A stretch of DNA of 64,000 nt from Chryseobacterium gleum (GTDB taxonomy: Bacteria > Bacteroidota > Bacteroidia > UBA10329): the NCBI GenBank assembly GCA_945903645.1, contig CAMDOM010000012.1:1-64000 (forward strand), read 5' to 3'. Shown here piece after piece: positions 18,601 to 26,926 of the stretch; the first letter of the stretch is position 1, and each line of letters opens with the position of its first letter. The translations under genes and the position numbers were made by a program. Under the pieces are notes generated by a model. That model did not search any database and was not told the DNA's origin. It saw only the letters and a program-made list of their open reading frames with translations.

Positions 18601-18951
18601 TCTAAATAGGGTTGTTACAGCAGAATTATCCTTAACCCAATTGCTATTGAACCCACCGATTATATCCACATTGCTTGGAATATCTAATGGTGCAGTAAGT
18701 ACATACGTTCCAGATTGAAGATAAACCTTGTTGTTTAACCCCCCAATCATGCCCATGCCAGTAAGCAAATTTACTGGGTCAGCAGCTGTTCCGGTGCCTG
18801 CGGAGCTACCATTTACGGTTACGTGAATTATATTAGAAAAAGAGGTGCTTCCAAGCCCGCTGCAGGTTTGCGATTTAACTTCAGGAGCTAGAACCCCAAT
18901 AAAAGACACAACTAGAGAAAAAAATAGAAGACGATTCACAAACCAGATCAT
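15655..18951 (-). CDS. Giant secreted collagen-like/PKD protein with type A T9SS sorting domain
   Basis: The 1098-residue protein is the upstream paralog of the 11861-15649 product, with the same order of parts. It has a signal peptide (MIWFVNRLLFF...VKSQ) and a beta-helix-like start (VTVNGSSAGTG, SNVDIIGGFNS). A Gly-rich region at about 176-474 includes true Gly-X-Y triplets (GLPGSPGLPGVVGVEGLPG), and about three PKD domains follow (WSFGDGTLG, WTFGDGNGS, WNFGDPASG). It differs at the end: residues from about 1015 form a type A sorting domain (LYPSPADHVLHLDFE ... SNGLYMLRLQG ... KSFLINRP), normally removed by PorU on attachment. The start at 18951 is chosen for its signal peptide. An upstream ATG at 19029 adds 26 residues without signal character. 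Confidence 0.85.
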   Translation of the reverse strand: MIWFVNRLLFFSLVVSFIGVLAPEVKSQTCSGLGSTSFSNIIHVTVNGSSAGTGTAADPVNLLTGMGMIGGLNNKVYLQSGTYVLTAPLDIPSNVDIIGGFNSNWVKDNSAVTTLFRDATNTQTAPPRLIAVTCLGRSNFRLQDLTIRTANATGQGVSTYGVYINNCSDYDLVRCRIISGNGGNGLPGSPGLPGVVGVEGLPGQPGYERWGGGNNLGGAAGSGSFPGSNGGGNGGNGGIRGTYNPAAAFPGDAGAYGVGAGGGAGGPGGQGNEIDFVPVFGCSANPATHDGTEGEDGADGIQGFPGIQGTSTYAGGFFTPGNGTQGLIGSNGSGGGGGGGGGSLGGIFWFVPPAIPFLPLPDSLPSNTNGTGAGGGGGGEGGQGATGGGGGQGAGGSFAVFTWNNGNNGNMKDCILQSGLAGVAGPGGVGGNGGVGGAGGIGINLNQNCHIGAGAPGGIGGTGGQGGPGGAGSEGITEELHEHLGGAPMILQNIYGLSQPIVNVEFSGCTNAPVTFSTDATGTIQWFFGAGSTPNTIQGQTATASFATPGFKTFTLVVNGIAFTYTEFVDIHAVVPSLTPTILHGSLQMCAGDIADFSSSESADNYIWELSTSEDTVIYNGANYFNLNGIVFDTAGTYQLTLFTETTCCGRSFVDTITMVVDPIVLPEIIIQSDFADTTNTVCELNEATFTAAAQNLGPTPTYEWRINGVASGNNAPVFTTSQLIDNAEVTCLVTSSFGCATGETALSNGITVHVVPPLVITCQADSFQSNLPTYFESAVVSGGLAPYTYRWSFGDGTLGAGETVAHIYQNAGNYTATVEVFDSLGCSTTCQTSMIISPTLSADFSVDAVVGCSPFEVTFTNLSVNGVTHYWTFGDGNGSNETSPVHSYLAAGTYDVYMWAYSGTGLDSAFVTSQIVVNPTPVANFQMYILNPSTGSDSVQFADNSLFGNSWLWNFGDPASGAQNTSTLQNPLHVYGANSTYDVSLTVSNSFGCSDFIRNTTSVNVGIGEQSTDFNFTLYPSPADHVLHLDFEIMEPSSYVLSIVDMTGRELKSLAYYGKMGVNNHTISLVDLSNGLYMLRLQGNGTHIAKSFLINRP

Positions 18952-19265
18952 TCTTAAACGGTCGAGTAATTCAGTGGTGCAATTTCGCCAATTGAAAAGG
19001 CTTTTGCAATAGGCTTTGTGTAATACCAATGATAATTATGAAACGTCAATTGATTCTGTTGGTTGCCGAAGTAAATTGGTTATTTAAGCCCGTTAATTTT
19101 AAGTGAAAAATGGGGGATTTTATCTCACCTCAAACGTTACAAAAAGAAGAACAGTAGCGTAAAATCATCTTTCTACTTTAAATCTATAGGTTGAATTAAC
19201 ATCCTAAGGGAAATAAAGTATAGCTACAAAACGCAATGCGCTGCGGTTAACCTTCTAAAAACAAC

Positions 19266-19733
19266 TTATTGTTTTTGTTGTAGGATTTGATTTGCAGCAG
19301 CAATCCAACCTTGTGGTCCACCTGCTACATAGCCAGTGGTACCTAATTTTCCAAAATTCACATTTGCTTCTTGCTTCGTTGGGGTCACCATCCACACGGT
19401 TGGGTATCCTCGTACTTCAAACATCTGTTGCAACTCAGAATTTTGTTTTTGAATTTCAGGTGAAAGCGCTGTTCTTCTTGGGAAATCTAATTCCACTAGA
19501 ATTACATTTTTCTTTGCCCAAGCGGCAAATTCATCCTTTAGAAATACCTCTGCTTGTAGTTTTTTGCACCATCCACACCAGTCACTTCCTGTGAAAAAGA
19601 GCATTAGTGGCTTTTTCTCTTTGATGCTTAGGTCTACTGCTTTCATCATATCGGTGTGCCATACCAATGTGCTTTCTTGAGCATTGGCGAAGAACAAAGT
19701 TGAACTAAACAAAAAGGTTAAAAGGAAACGCAT
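19266..19733 (-). CDS. Secreted thioredoxin-fold protein with CGWC active site
   Basis: The 155-residue protein has a signal peptide (about 1-19, ending ANAQ) and a thioredoxin fold of the DUF255/thioredoxin_7 type, with MLFFTGSDWCGWCKKLQ placing the redox cysteines at 53 and 56. The cis-Pro segment is RGYPTVWMV. The CGWC dipeptide differs from the CGPC of the TlpA-like protein at 7692, suggesting another partner or redox potential. It probably acts in the periplasm on exported thiols. It stands alone, with about 235 bases of noncoding DNA towards the giant secreted proteins and no recognisable promoter. Confidence 0.82.
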   Translation of the reverse strand: MRFLLTFLFSSTLFFANAQESTLVWHTDMMKAVDLSIKEKKPLMLFFTGSDWCGWCKKLQAEVFLKDEFAAWAKKNVILVELDFPRRTALSPEIQKQNSELQQMFEVRGYPTVWMVTPTKQEANVNFGKLGTTGYVAGGPQGWIAAANQILQQKQ

Positions 19734-19845
19734 GTAAGTATGTTTTTAATTGAGGGCGAATTTATGCAACGTTTACCAATGGCTATGCCAAAGCATCCAT
19801 TTGCGAAATTTTAGTTGAACTTTCTAGGTAAACCTCGGTAATTAA

Positions 19846-20253
19846 TCAATCCTCGATACGATTGATACTAAATCCAACAAGTTCGTGTGTGTTGGGGCCA
19901 ATATAATTTTTCCCAGAACGGCCAGAATAATAGGTCCCAAAAACGATGCCGCGCAACCCAAAGTCTAGTAGACGGAATGTGGTGCTAAGCGGTCCATTGC
20001 TTGCATGACTTGCGGCCATTTGATTCACCAGCCATCGCAAAACGAAGCTTGGCATAAAAGACAAAATAGAAAGCAATAGTCCTAAGTCATTGATATCGGA
20101 AGGTGGCGCATATTCCAAGGCAATATCTACATGTTCGATACATCCAAGGGTTGAGTATGATGGAAATTCACCGTCTCCAGGGCAGAGAATGTCGCCTACA
20201 CGGTTTAGTCCCTTTAATGCTGTGGTACTGATGTACTTTGATTTGAAGCTCAT
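19846..20253 (-). CDS. Small partner of the GMC oxidoreductase (gluconate 2-dehydrogenase subunit 3-like)
   Basis: The 135-residue protein overlaps the GMC oxidoreductase stop by four bases (ATGA), so translation is coupled. Its start (LNRVGDILCPGDGEFPSYSTLGC) and its end (LRGIVFGTYYSGRSGKNYIG) follow the pattern of the gluconate 2-dehydrogenase subunit 3 family, the small gamma-type subunits that pair with membrane or periplasmic GMC dehydrogenases. I see no Tat or Sec signal peptide, unlike many gamma subunits, so the complex may stay in the cytoplasm. The family call rests on pattern and context only. Confidence 0.6.
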   Translation of the reverse strand: MSFKSKYISTTALKGLNRVGDILCPGDGEFPSYSTLGCIEHVDIALEYAPPSDINDLGLLLSILSFMPSFVLRWLVNQMAASHASNGPLSTTFRLLDFGLRGIVFGTYYSGRSGKNYIGPNTHELVGFSINRIED

Positions 20254-21632
20254 GATTGTAATAATTCTTCACTGAGTTTAAGAGAAAGGGTCATTGCCGT
20301 GAGCGATGGATTTATTCCTGGTGCGCTTGGAAATACGGAAGTGTCTACAATATAAAGATTCGGATGACCATGTACCTTGAATTCTGGACTAACCACCGAG
20401 GAGGTTGCATTAGTTCCAATACTGCAGCCTCCCATGAGATGCAAGCCAAAATAAAATGGTGATTCAACAATTCGCTTAGCACCTTGAGCACGAAGAATAT
20501 CGCGAATAGTAGTTAGCCCATCTTCTCGTCTGCGGTTATCCTGATTTGTTAAGGTTTTAGTGACCACCAGTTTTCCCTTTCTATCCAAACTTATTTCACC
20601 TCCTTCTGGTTCGTCACGTATGGCCGTTTCCATAGAATTGAGGTATCGATATTGCCGCATAATACTATGGTGGTCTTTCCCAAAAGTTTTGAATAAAAAT
20701 GCGGTAGAAACAGGCCCTGCAAAAACATTTTCTAGCTTAAAACCACGTTTACGAAAACCTGGGTCGGCACTAGCTACCGTTTGAAACGAACCTTTCCATG
20801 CATCCATAGGTTCGTCAAACAAACCGAACAGCATGTACTGAGGGTGTTGACAAAATCCTTTTCCTAAAGCAGGGAGTTTTTTCTTAAAACCTGAAGCCAA
20901 CATCATCTGTGTTGTGCCAAACGAGCCGCCACACAGAATAACTTTAGCTGCTTTCAGTTCAATTTTTATACCTTTTTGAGTTCCAAATACCTGAACATGG
21001 TCAGCATGATGGGTTATATGGGTCACTTCAAATTCGGTACGAATCTCTAATCCTTCTTTTTCGGCTGGTTGGATACTTGTAACCAATGAACTTTGTTTGG
21101 AATCTCTATAGCAACCTCCAAGACAGCCAACACAATCATTCCCGCGTTCAAGGGCACAATCAGACATGCCTCTTCTTAGATATTTCCATTTGAAGCCGAG
21201 TTTATCGCTTCCCTCGCAAAATTTTTCGGCATTGCGGTTGCGGTCAGAAGAGCCAAACGTTTTGAGCGACAAATGCTCTTCTGCCTTGTCATACCATTTG
21301 TTCATTTCTTCAAGGGTGAAGAAATCCACATTTGAACGTTGCTTCCAATCGCTGATGGCATCATCATCAAAGCGATCCATCAAACATTGATTCACAATGG
21401 TGGTACCGCCCACACATTTTGCCCTTAGGAATGCGGTTTTTGCTTTTGAATCGAATTCGATGCCGCCTCCCCAAAATAATTGAGCCGAGAATTCCATTTC
21501 GGACTTCGGGAAATTCTCTTTGCGATAGAATTTGCCTGCTTCCAGAAGCACAATTTTAACACCAGAGGCATTTAATCTGCGGGACATAATTCCGCCTGCG
21601 GAACCTGAACCTATGACGATAAAGTCGTACAA
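20250..21632 (-). CDS. GMC-family FAD oxidoreductase with a four-Cys cluster
   Basis: The 460-residue flavoprotein has the N-terminal FAD-binding motif VIGSGSAGG, the second GMC signature region AKCVGGTTIVNQ, and the C-terminal substrate/FAD segment LHLMGGCSIGTNATSSVV ... PGINPSLTAMTL. Cys159, 167, 170 and 174 (DCALERGNDCVGCLGGC) form a cluster-like array. Bacterial GMC dehydrogenases of the FAD-glucose dehydrogenase type use similar cysteines to hold a [3Fe-4S] cluster that passes electrons onward. The substrate is unknown: an alcohol, sugar or sterol. It is followed by an overlapping small-subunit gene and preceded by dapF on the same strand at 138 bases. Confidence 0.85.
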   Translation of the reverse strand: MYDFIVIGSGSAGGIMSRRLNASGVKIVLLEAGKFYRKENFPKSEMEFSAQLFWGGGIEFDSKAKTAFLRAKCVGGTTIVNQCLMDRFDDDAISDWKQRSNVDFFTLEEMNKWYDKAEEHLSLKTFGSSDRNRNAEKFCEGSDKLGFKWKYLRRGMSDCALERGNDCVGCLGGCYRDSKQSSLVTSIQPAEKEGLEIRTEFEVTHITHHADHVQVFGTQKGIKIELKAAKVILCGGSFGTTQMMLASGFKKKLPALGKGFCQHPQYMLFGLFDEPMDAWKGSFQTVASADPGFRKRGFKLENVFAGPVSTAFLFKTFGKDHHSIMRQYRYLNSMETAIRDEPEGGEISLDRKGKLVVTKTLTNQDNRRREDGLTTIRDILRAQGAKRIVESPFYFGLHLMGGCSIGTNATSSVVSPEFKVHGHPNLYIVDTSVFPSAPGINPSLTAMTLSLKLSEELLQS

Positions 21633-21770
21633 GATAATGTTGGTCTATTTAATTAATACGTTGGGCAACACGTTGAAAAAATCAACATTTAGTGAAAGCG
21701 TAAAGTTGGGAAAAAGTTTAACCTCGAACCTCTGAAAATTTAGTTTTAACTTCTTTAGTTTCGTATCAAC

Positions 21771-22544
21771 TCAGATGTCAATTGAACCTGAATAGACCTG
21801 TTCTGCTGGGCCATGAAGCCAAATATCGGTATAGGTGCCATGGCCTTTTGCTTTGAATGAAACAGCAAGGTCGCCACCAAGCGTATGCACATTCACTTTT
21901 TCTAACTTGGGATGAAATTTATAATCGAACGCCAAAACTGAGGCTGTTACTCCTGTGCCGCATGAAAACGTTTCCCCTTCAACACCACGCTCATAGGTGC
22001 GCACTCGAACACTTTTACCTTCTTGTTCAACGAAATTTACATTGACCCCAGCGGCTCGAAAATGGTCATTGTTGCGAATGGCATTTCCTTCGGCATTGAC
22101 ATCTAAAGAAGCTACGTCATCAACAAACTGAACGTAATGCGGTGACCCAGTGTCTAGAAAGAAATCTGACCCAAAGTTTTCGATACCCAAAACGTCCTTC
22201 ATTTGAAGGGATATTACTCCGTTTGACACTGAGGAAGCATGCAATCCATCTACTGCCAAAAACTCATTGGATGTCAATTTTACTTGCAAGAAATGACAGA
22301 ATGCCACGAAGCAACGGCCGCCATTTCCGCACATAGTGCTTTCTCGTCCATCCGAATTGAAGTATACCATCCGTGGAATTTCCCCTTCCATTTCTAGCAG
22401 AATTAATCCATCTGCTCCAATGCCAAATCGCCTGTCGCAGAGGTGAATAATTTTTTCAGAGCTTAGCTGAATAAGGGATTCTCGATTGTCTAGCATGACA
22501 AAGTCGTTGCCAGTGCCTTGATATTTCCAAAATTGGATTAACAT
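21771..22544 (-). CDS. dapF: Diaminopimelate epimerase
   Basis: The 257-residue enzyme converts LL- to meso-diaminopimelate for peptidoglycan and lysine. Both catalytic cysteines are in place: Cys72 in STMCGNGGRC, and the second in ETFSCGTGVTAS. The N-terminal FWKYQGTGNDFVMLDN and CDRRFGIGADGL are typical. Length is close to the usual 260-275 residues. It has no operon partner upstream. The 196-base region between it and htrA (divergent) holds an 8-bp inverted repeat at 22573-22580/22599-22606 of unknown use. Confidence 0.95.
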   Translation of the reverse strand: MLIQFWKYQGTGNDFVMLDNRESLIQLSSEKIIHLCDRRFGIGADGLILLEMEGEIPRMVYFNSDGRESTMCGNGGRCFVAFCHFLQVKLTSNEFLAVDGLHASSVSNGVISLQMKDVLGIENFGSDFFLDTGSPHYVQFVDDVASLDVNAEGNAIRNNDHFRAAGVNVNFVEQEGKSVRVRTYERGVEGETFSCGTGVTASVLAFDYKFHPKLEKVNVHTLGGDLAVSFKAKGHGTYTDIWLHGPAEQVYSGSIDI

Positions 22545-22740
22545 TTTTTAAGCCTTTTGCGCCAATATTTCTCTCAAACTGGTGTTATTGTTGCTGAAAG
22601 TTTGAGCTGATGCTTGGACAAACATACGAGGGGAAACACTAATGTCCTTCACATGTTCCATTCAAGATTGGCGTTCATAATTCAAACGAAAATGTCGAAA
22701 TTAATCTCTAATCAATAACTAATACTAAATAAAAGTAAAC

Positions 22741-24180
22741 ATGAAAAATATCACATCATTAGCTTTAGCAGCTGTAGTAGGTTCAGTCTTTTCATTGGGC
22801 ACTTACAAGTTGCTCGAGGGCAATCAAAGTAATTATGCTGATGCGGTAATTCAAAGTGCTCCAGTGCAACGTGTCAATTATGGTCTTGTTGCACCAGAAA
22901 GCAGTTTGAATTTTGCTGAAGCTGCAAAGGCATCCATCAACGGAGTTGTTCACGTGAAAACCAAATCGGTCAACAGGAATTCTTTCCATTATGGCAATCC
23001 GTTTCATCGCTTTTTTTTCGATCAAGGACCTAGTCAAAATCAACCTCAAATGGGTAGCGGTTCTGGGGTAATTATTTCGGAAGATGGTTATATAATTACA
23101 AACAACCATGTAATCAGCAGTGCAGATGAAGTGGAAGTAACGCTAAATGATAAGCGGACATATGATGCTCAAGTGATTGGAATGGACCCCAATACCGATT
23201 TGGCCATTTTAAAAATTGAGGAAAAGGGGTTGAGTTTCGTGCCTTATGGCAACTCCGATTATTTGGAAGTGGGAGAATGGGTAATGGCGGTTGGAAATCC
23301 GTTCAATCTAACTTCTACTGTAACGGCAGGAATTGTGAGCGCCAAAGGACGCAACATTAATATTTTGAACGAGGAGTTTGCTATCGAGAGTTTTATACAA
23401 ACAGATGCAGCTGTAAATCCCGGAAATAGCGGAGGTGCGTTGGTAAATACAAAAGGGGAATTGATTGGTATTAATACTGCAATTGCATCTAGCACAGGAG
23501 CTTACAGTGGACATTCATTTGCAATTCCAGTAAATGTGGCACGTAAGGTGGTAAACGACTTAATTGAGTTTGGAACGGTGCAACGCGCGTTTATTGGGGT
23601 AAGTATCCGCGATTTGGATGGCAAATTGGCTCAGGAAAAAGGGCTCAAAATGACCGAAGGCGTCTATGTAACTGGGCTTACTGAAGGTGGTGCCGCAGAC
23701 GATGCGGGTATTGAAGAAGGTGATATTATTGTATCGGTAGATGGCATTCAAGTGAAGAATACACCATCCCTGCAAGAGCGCATTGGAACCTATCGTCCGG
23801 GTGATGTTGCAGAAGTTAGTGTGATACGTAACGAGCAATTGCGCAAGATGAATGTCAAACTGCGCAATCAAAATGGAAATTTGGAAATAATGCCCAAAAC
23901 CCCAAACGCAGTAGTGGCTTTAGGAGCCACATTGCAACCTGCAGGAGCCGATGAAATGAGAAGATTGGGAATTAGAAATGGGCTGAAGGTGACCGATTTA
24001 AGCAATGGAAAATTGAAGTCTGCAGGCGTTCGTGAAGGGTTTATTATAGTCAGAGTAGACCGAAAAGAGGTGAAAGGTCTTCAAGATATAATCAAAATTT
24101 TAGATCAAAAGAGCGATGCTGTTCTTATTGAAGGAATATATCCTAATGGAATTACAGCCTATTATGACTTTGGAATGTGA
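22741..24180 (+). CDS. HtrA/DegP-type periplasmic serine protease with two PDZ domains
   Basis: The 479-residue protein has an N-terminal hydrophobic signal/anchor (about 5-20), a trypsin-like domain with triad His123 (TNNHVI), Asp153 (NTDLAIL) and Ser230 (PGNSGGAL), and two PDZ domains at about 280-375 and 395-475. It degrades or refolds damaged envelope proteins. The Phe-rich loop after residue 80 (NPFHRFFFDQG) is common in Bacteroidetes members. No TAnnTTTG box is visible upstream, which would fit control by an alternative sigma factor, but that is only inference. It lies upstream of the primary sigma gene on the same strand. Confidence 0.93.
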   Translation: MKNITSLALAAVVGSVFSLGTYKLLEGNQSNYADAVIQSAPVQRVNYGLVAPESSLNFAEAAKASINGVVHVKTKSVNRNSFHYGNPFHRFFFDQGPSQNQPQMGSGSGVIISEDGYIITNNHVISSADEVEVTLNDKRTYDAQVIGMDPNTDLAILKIEEKGLSFVPYGNSDYLEVGEWVMAVGNPFNLTSTVTAGIVSAKGRNINILNEEFAIESFIQTDAAVNPGNSGGALVNTKGELIGINTAIASSTGAYSGHSFAIPVNVARKVVNDLIEFGTVQRAFIGVSIRDLDGKLAQEKGLKMTEGVYVTGLTEGGAADDAGIEEGDIIVSVDGIQVKNTPSLQERIGTYRPGDVAEVSVIRNEQLRKMNVKLRNQNGNLEIMPKTPNAVVALGATLQPAGADEMRRLGIRNGLKVTDLSNGKLKSAGVREGFIIVRVDRKEVKGLQDIIKILDQKSDAVLIEGIYPNGITAYYDFGM

Positions 24181-24249
24181 TTGAATTCCGTTTGATTATG
24201 GTCTAAAGTTGTTGCGAAAGTTCTTTCAAAAAATGCGAGTTTATTCGCT

Positions 24250-24257
24250 TACTTTTG
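24250..24257 (+). promoter_or_regulatory. -7 element (TACTTTTG) upstream of the primary sigma gene
   Basis: TACTTTTG matches TAnnTTTG exactly and lies 56 bases before the rpoD-like start, leaving a short leader. The -33 region is weak. Confidence 0.5.
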
Positions 24258-24312
24258 CAAACCTTTTTCAAGGGCATACGTTCAAGCCTTCAACTTATAC
24301 AAATTTTGCAGC

Positions 24313-25176
24313 ATGAGACAGCTAAAAATCACCAAATCGATAACCAATCGGGAAAGCGCATCGCTTGATAAATACCTACAGGAAATCGGTAAGGAAGATT
24401 TGATTACAGCCGATATGGAAGTAGCATTGGCTAGAAGAATACGTGAAGGAGACCAAGCAGCATTGGAGAAATTGACCAAAGCAAACTTGCGTTTCGTGGT
24501 ATCGGTAGCCAAGCAATATCAGAACCAAGGGTTGAGTTTGCCTGACCTTATTAACGAAGGCAATCTAGGTCTTATCAAAGCTGCTCAGCGTTTTGACGAA
24601 ACACGTGGTTTCAAGTTCATCTCCTATGCGGTGTGGTGGATTCGTCAGTCTATTCTTCAAGCTTTGGCCGAGCAGTCGCGTATTGTGCGTTTGCCATTGA
24701 ACCAAGTAGGCTCGTTGAATAAAATTAACAAGGCATTTTCTAAGCTAGAACAAGAGTTTGAGCGTGAGCCATCTCCCGAGGAACTTTCTAAAGTATTAGA
24801 AATTCCAGAAGAGAAAATTGCAGATACAATGCGTGTTTCTGGGCGTCACGTTTCTATGGATGCACCTTTTGTTCAAGGCGAAGACAACAGTCTTTTGGAC
24901 GTGTTGGTAAACCACGATTCTCCTCGAGCAGATACAGCTTTGATGAATGAGTCGCTTCAAAAAGAAATTGAGCGCTCCTTGTCAACGTTAACAGATCGCG
25001 AACGTGAAGTGGTGAAATACTTCTTCGGAATTGGCATGAATCATGGCTTGACGCTAGAGGAAATAGGCGCAAAGTTTGAATTGACCCGTGAACGCGTTCG
25101 TCAAATTAAAGAAAAGGCAATCCGGAGGCTTCGTCACACTTCACGGAGCAAACTGCTAAAAGCATATTTGGGATAA
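24313..25176 (+). CDS. rpoD: Primary RNA polymerase sigma factor (sigma-70, short Bacteroidetes form)
   Basis: The 287-residue protein contains sigma regions 1.2 ([16 protein letters not shown]), 2 ([49 protein letters not shown]), 3 and 4 with the C-terminal helix-turn-helix ([24 protein letters not shown]). Region 1.1 and the non-conserved insertion of E. coli sigma-70 are absent, which is normal for the Bacteroidetes housekeeping sigma. This type recognises TTTG / TAnnTTTG promoters, of which several exact -7 matches occur in this window. It has its own -7 box and is followed by hairpins at 25201-25275. Confidence 0.95.
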   Translation: MRQLKITKSITNRESASLDKYLQEIGKEDLITADMEVALARRIREGDQAALEKLTKANLRFVVSVAKQYQNQGLSLPDLINEGNLGLIKAAQRFDETRGFKFISYAVWWIRQSILQALAEQSRIVRLPLNQVGSLNKINKAFSKLEQEFEREPSPEELSKVLEIPEEKIADTMRVSGRHVSMDAPFVQGEDNSLLDVLVNHDSPRADTALMNESLQKEIERSLSTLTDREREVVKYFFGIGMNHGLTLEEIGAKFELTRERVRQIKEKAIRRLRHTSRSKLLKAYLG

Positions 25177-25200
25177 TATGCATGTAGTTGGATTTTCCAT

Positions 25201-25275
25201 GACACATTAAAGTGTCTTAACAACGCCGCTCCAAAAAGGGAAACTTACCCTGATTTGAGCGGAGTTTTTATTTTT
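25201..25275 (+). terminator. Double hairpin and terminator after the sigma gene
   Basis: A small hairpin GACAC-ATTAAA-GTGTC lies at 25201-25216. It is followed by CCGCTC (25226-25231) pairing with GAGCGG (25257-25262), with an inner AGGG/CCCT stem, and then GTTTTTATTTTT. The T tract overlaps the -7 box of the GAPDH gene. Confidence 0.7.
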
Positions 25276-25276
25276 G
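25269..25276 (+). promoter_or_regulatory. -7 element (TATTTTTG) upstream of the GAPDH gene
   Basis: TATTTTTG is an exact TAnnTTTG match 38 bases before the GAPDH start. It sits in the T tract of the preceding terminator, which weakens the case. Confidence 0.45.
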
Positions 25277-25313
25277 AACAATAACTACTAATCTTTTAAG
25301 AAATCAGATAAGA

Positions 25314-26780
25314 ATGAGTGCAGAATCACTTTCACTTAAGAACGGGTATGAAACAGAGTTGAATACATGGATTGTTCAAGAAAAAGCCGCAAATGAGCTA
25401 ACTGCAATTGTTGGTCGGTTGCGTTTCAATCGTTCGGTTGAACTCATCATTTTTCACAAACCACTTTATGATGTAAGTGTAAGTGAAGTGTTGAATCATC
25501 ATGATTACGCTAAGAATATTGTTCTAAAGCCGATCACCATTTTTGATACCCTCGAAGTAGCGAAAGGGCTGGATGAATTGAATCTTGCTCCAGCACGAAT
25601 CGACCTAGGTAAATTGACGCACGAGTGGTTGCTTGTAAAGTCGAAGGGCACTACAATTGTTGATTTCCTCAATTCTAAATTGGGTGGTTTTATTGGAGAG
25701 GCTGGAACGCGCAATCCGCCAAAAGATGTGGTGTTGTATGGGTTTGGTCGCATAGGTCGTTTGGCCGCGCGTGAATTGATTTCTCAATCAGGCAAAGGCG
25801 ATCAATTGCGTTTGCGTGCTATTGTAACTCGTTCAAACACAGAACACGATTTAGAAAAACGTGCAGATTTACTCCGCACCGATTCTGTTCATGGGCCATT
25901 TCCTGCCACCATTATCGTGGATGTGGAAAATAAAGCCCTCATCATCAACGGTCATACTGTAACCATGATTGCAGCAAATAATCCAGATACTATCGATTAC
26001 ACAGCATATGGAATTAACGATGCGCTGGTGATTGATAATACTGGAGTTTGGCGCGATAAGGAAGCGCTAAGTCTGCACTTGAAAAGCAAAGGAGTAAGTA
26101 AAGTGATGCTTACTGCACCTGGGAAAAGTGTGCCTAACGTGGTGTATGGTGTAAATCACAACGATTTTGACCCTGACAAGGAGGATATTTGGTCGGCTGC
26201 TTCATGCACCACCAATGCAATTGTCCCTATTCTTAAAGTGGTAGAAGATGTGTTTGGAATAGAGAAGGGGCATGTTGAAACTATCCATGCGTATACCAAT
26301 GACCAAAACTTGTTGGACAACTATCACAAGAAATACCGTAGAGGACGCAGCGCTGCGTTGAACATGGTAATTACCGAAACAGGTGCTGGAAAAGCTGTGG
26401 CCAAGGTGATTCCGCATTTGGCTGGAAAACTAACGTCAAATGCTGTTCGCGTTCCCACACCAGATGGCTCGCTTGCCATTCTTAATCTTACGTTGAAAAA
26501 GAATGTGACCTTAGAAAGTGTGAATGCAGCCATGAAAGATGCGGCACTAAATGGAGAATTGGTGGAGCAAATTCACTATTCATTCTCCAACGAATTGGTT
26601 TCTTCTGATATTGTTGGCAACTACTGCGCGGCCATTTTTGATGCCCCAGCCACAATTGTTTCTGAGGACGGCAGAAGCGTGGTGCTCTATGTTTGGTATG
26701 ATAACGAGTATGGCTATACACGTCAGGTAATGCGTCTTTCCAAGTATGTAGCTAAGGTGCGCAGGTTGATGTACTATTAA
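25314..26780 (+). CDS. Long-form glyceraldehyde-3-phosphate dehydrogenase
   Basis: The 488-residue protein is about 140 residues longer than a standard GAPDH. The extra part is at the N-terminus (residues 1-138), is soluble and has no motif I recognise. The catalytic part starts at YGFGRIGRLAARE (Rossmann motif 143-148). It has the active-site Cys298 in SAASCTTN, the His segment HAYTNDQ and the phosphate-binding RVPTPDGS. At the position after beta-2 where NAD-type enzymes have Asn-Asp, this one has Val171-Thr172-Arg173, which suggests NADP use. Its direction, glycolytic or gluconeogenic, is not shown by context. A 13-bp terminator follows. Confidence 0.9.
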   Translation: MSAESLSLKNGYETELNTWIVQEKAANELTAIVGRLRFNRSVELIIFHKPLYDVSVSEVLNHHDYAKNIVLKPITIFDTLEVAKGLDELNLAPARIDLGKLTHEWLLVKSKGTTIVDFLNSKLGGFIGEAGTRNPPKDVVLYGFGRIGRLAARELISQSGKGDQLRLRAIVTRSNTEHDLEKRADLLRTDSVHGPFPATIIVDVENKALIINGHTVTMIAANNPDTIDYTAYGINDALVIDNTGVWRDKEALSLHLKSKGVSKVMLTAPGKSVPNVVYGVNHNDFDPDKEDIWSAASCTTNAIVPILKVVEDVFGIEKGHVETIHAYTNDQNLLDNYHKKYRRGRSAALNMVITETGAGKAVAKVIPHLAGKLTSNAVRVPTPDGSLAILNLTLKKNVTLESVNAAMKDAALNGELVEQIHYSFSNELVSSDIVGNYCAAIFDAPATIVSEDGRSVVLYVWYDNEYGYTRQVMRLSKYVAKVRRLMYY

Positions 26781-26802
26781 AGATTCTTACATCCTGTATG
26801 CG

Positions 26803-26840
26803 AAAATCTCCTTGAGGCATTGCTTCAAGGAGATTTTTTT
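26803..26840 (+). terminator. Terminator of the GAPDH gene
   Basis: A 13-bp perfect stem (AAAATCTCCTTGA / TCAAGGAGATTTT) is followed by a run of seven T's, a textbook intrinsic terminator. Confidence 0.92.
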
Positions 26841-26862
26841 TGAGCGCATTTGAATATTTGCC

Positions 26863-26906
26863 AAAGAAAAACCCCAATGCCATTTTTGGTATTGGGGTTT
26901 TTCTTT
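26863..26906 (-). terminator. Bidirectional terminator downstream of rplI
   Basis: A 20-bp stem with one wobble pair (AAAGAAAAACCCCAATGCCA pairing with its complement at 26887-26906) and A/T flanks lies 20 bases past the rplI stop. It also backs up the GAPDH terminator on the other strand. Confidence 0.88.
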
Positions 26907-26926
26907 AACGTAAAAATTAAAGGAAC

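Noticed and set aside
22573-22606. 8-bp inverted repeat between dapF and htrA as an operator or terminator
   Set aside because: The 18-base loop and the lack of a T tract or palindromic symmetry give no support beyond chance.
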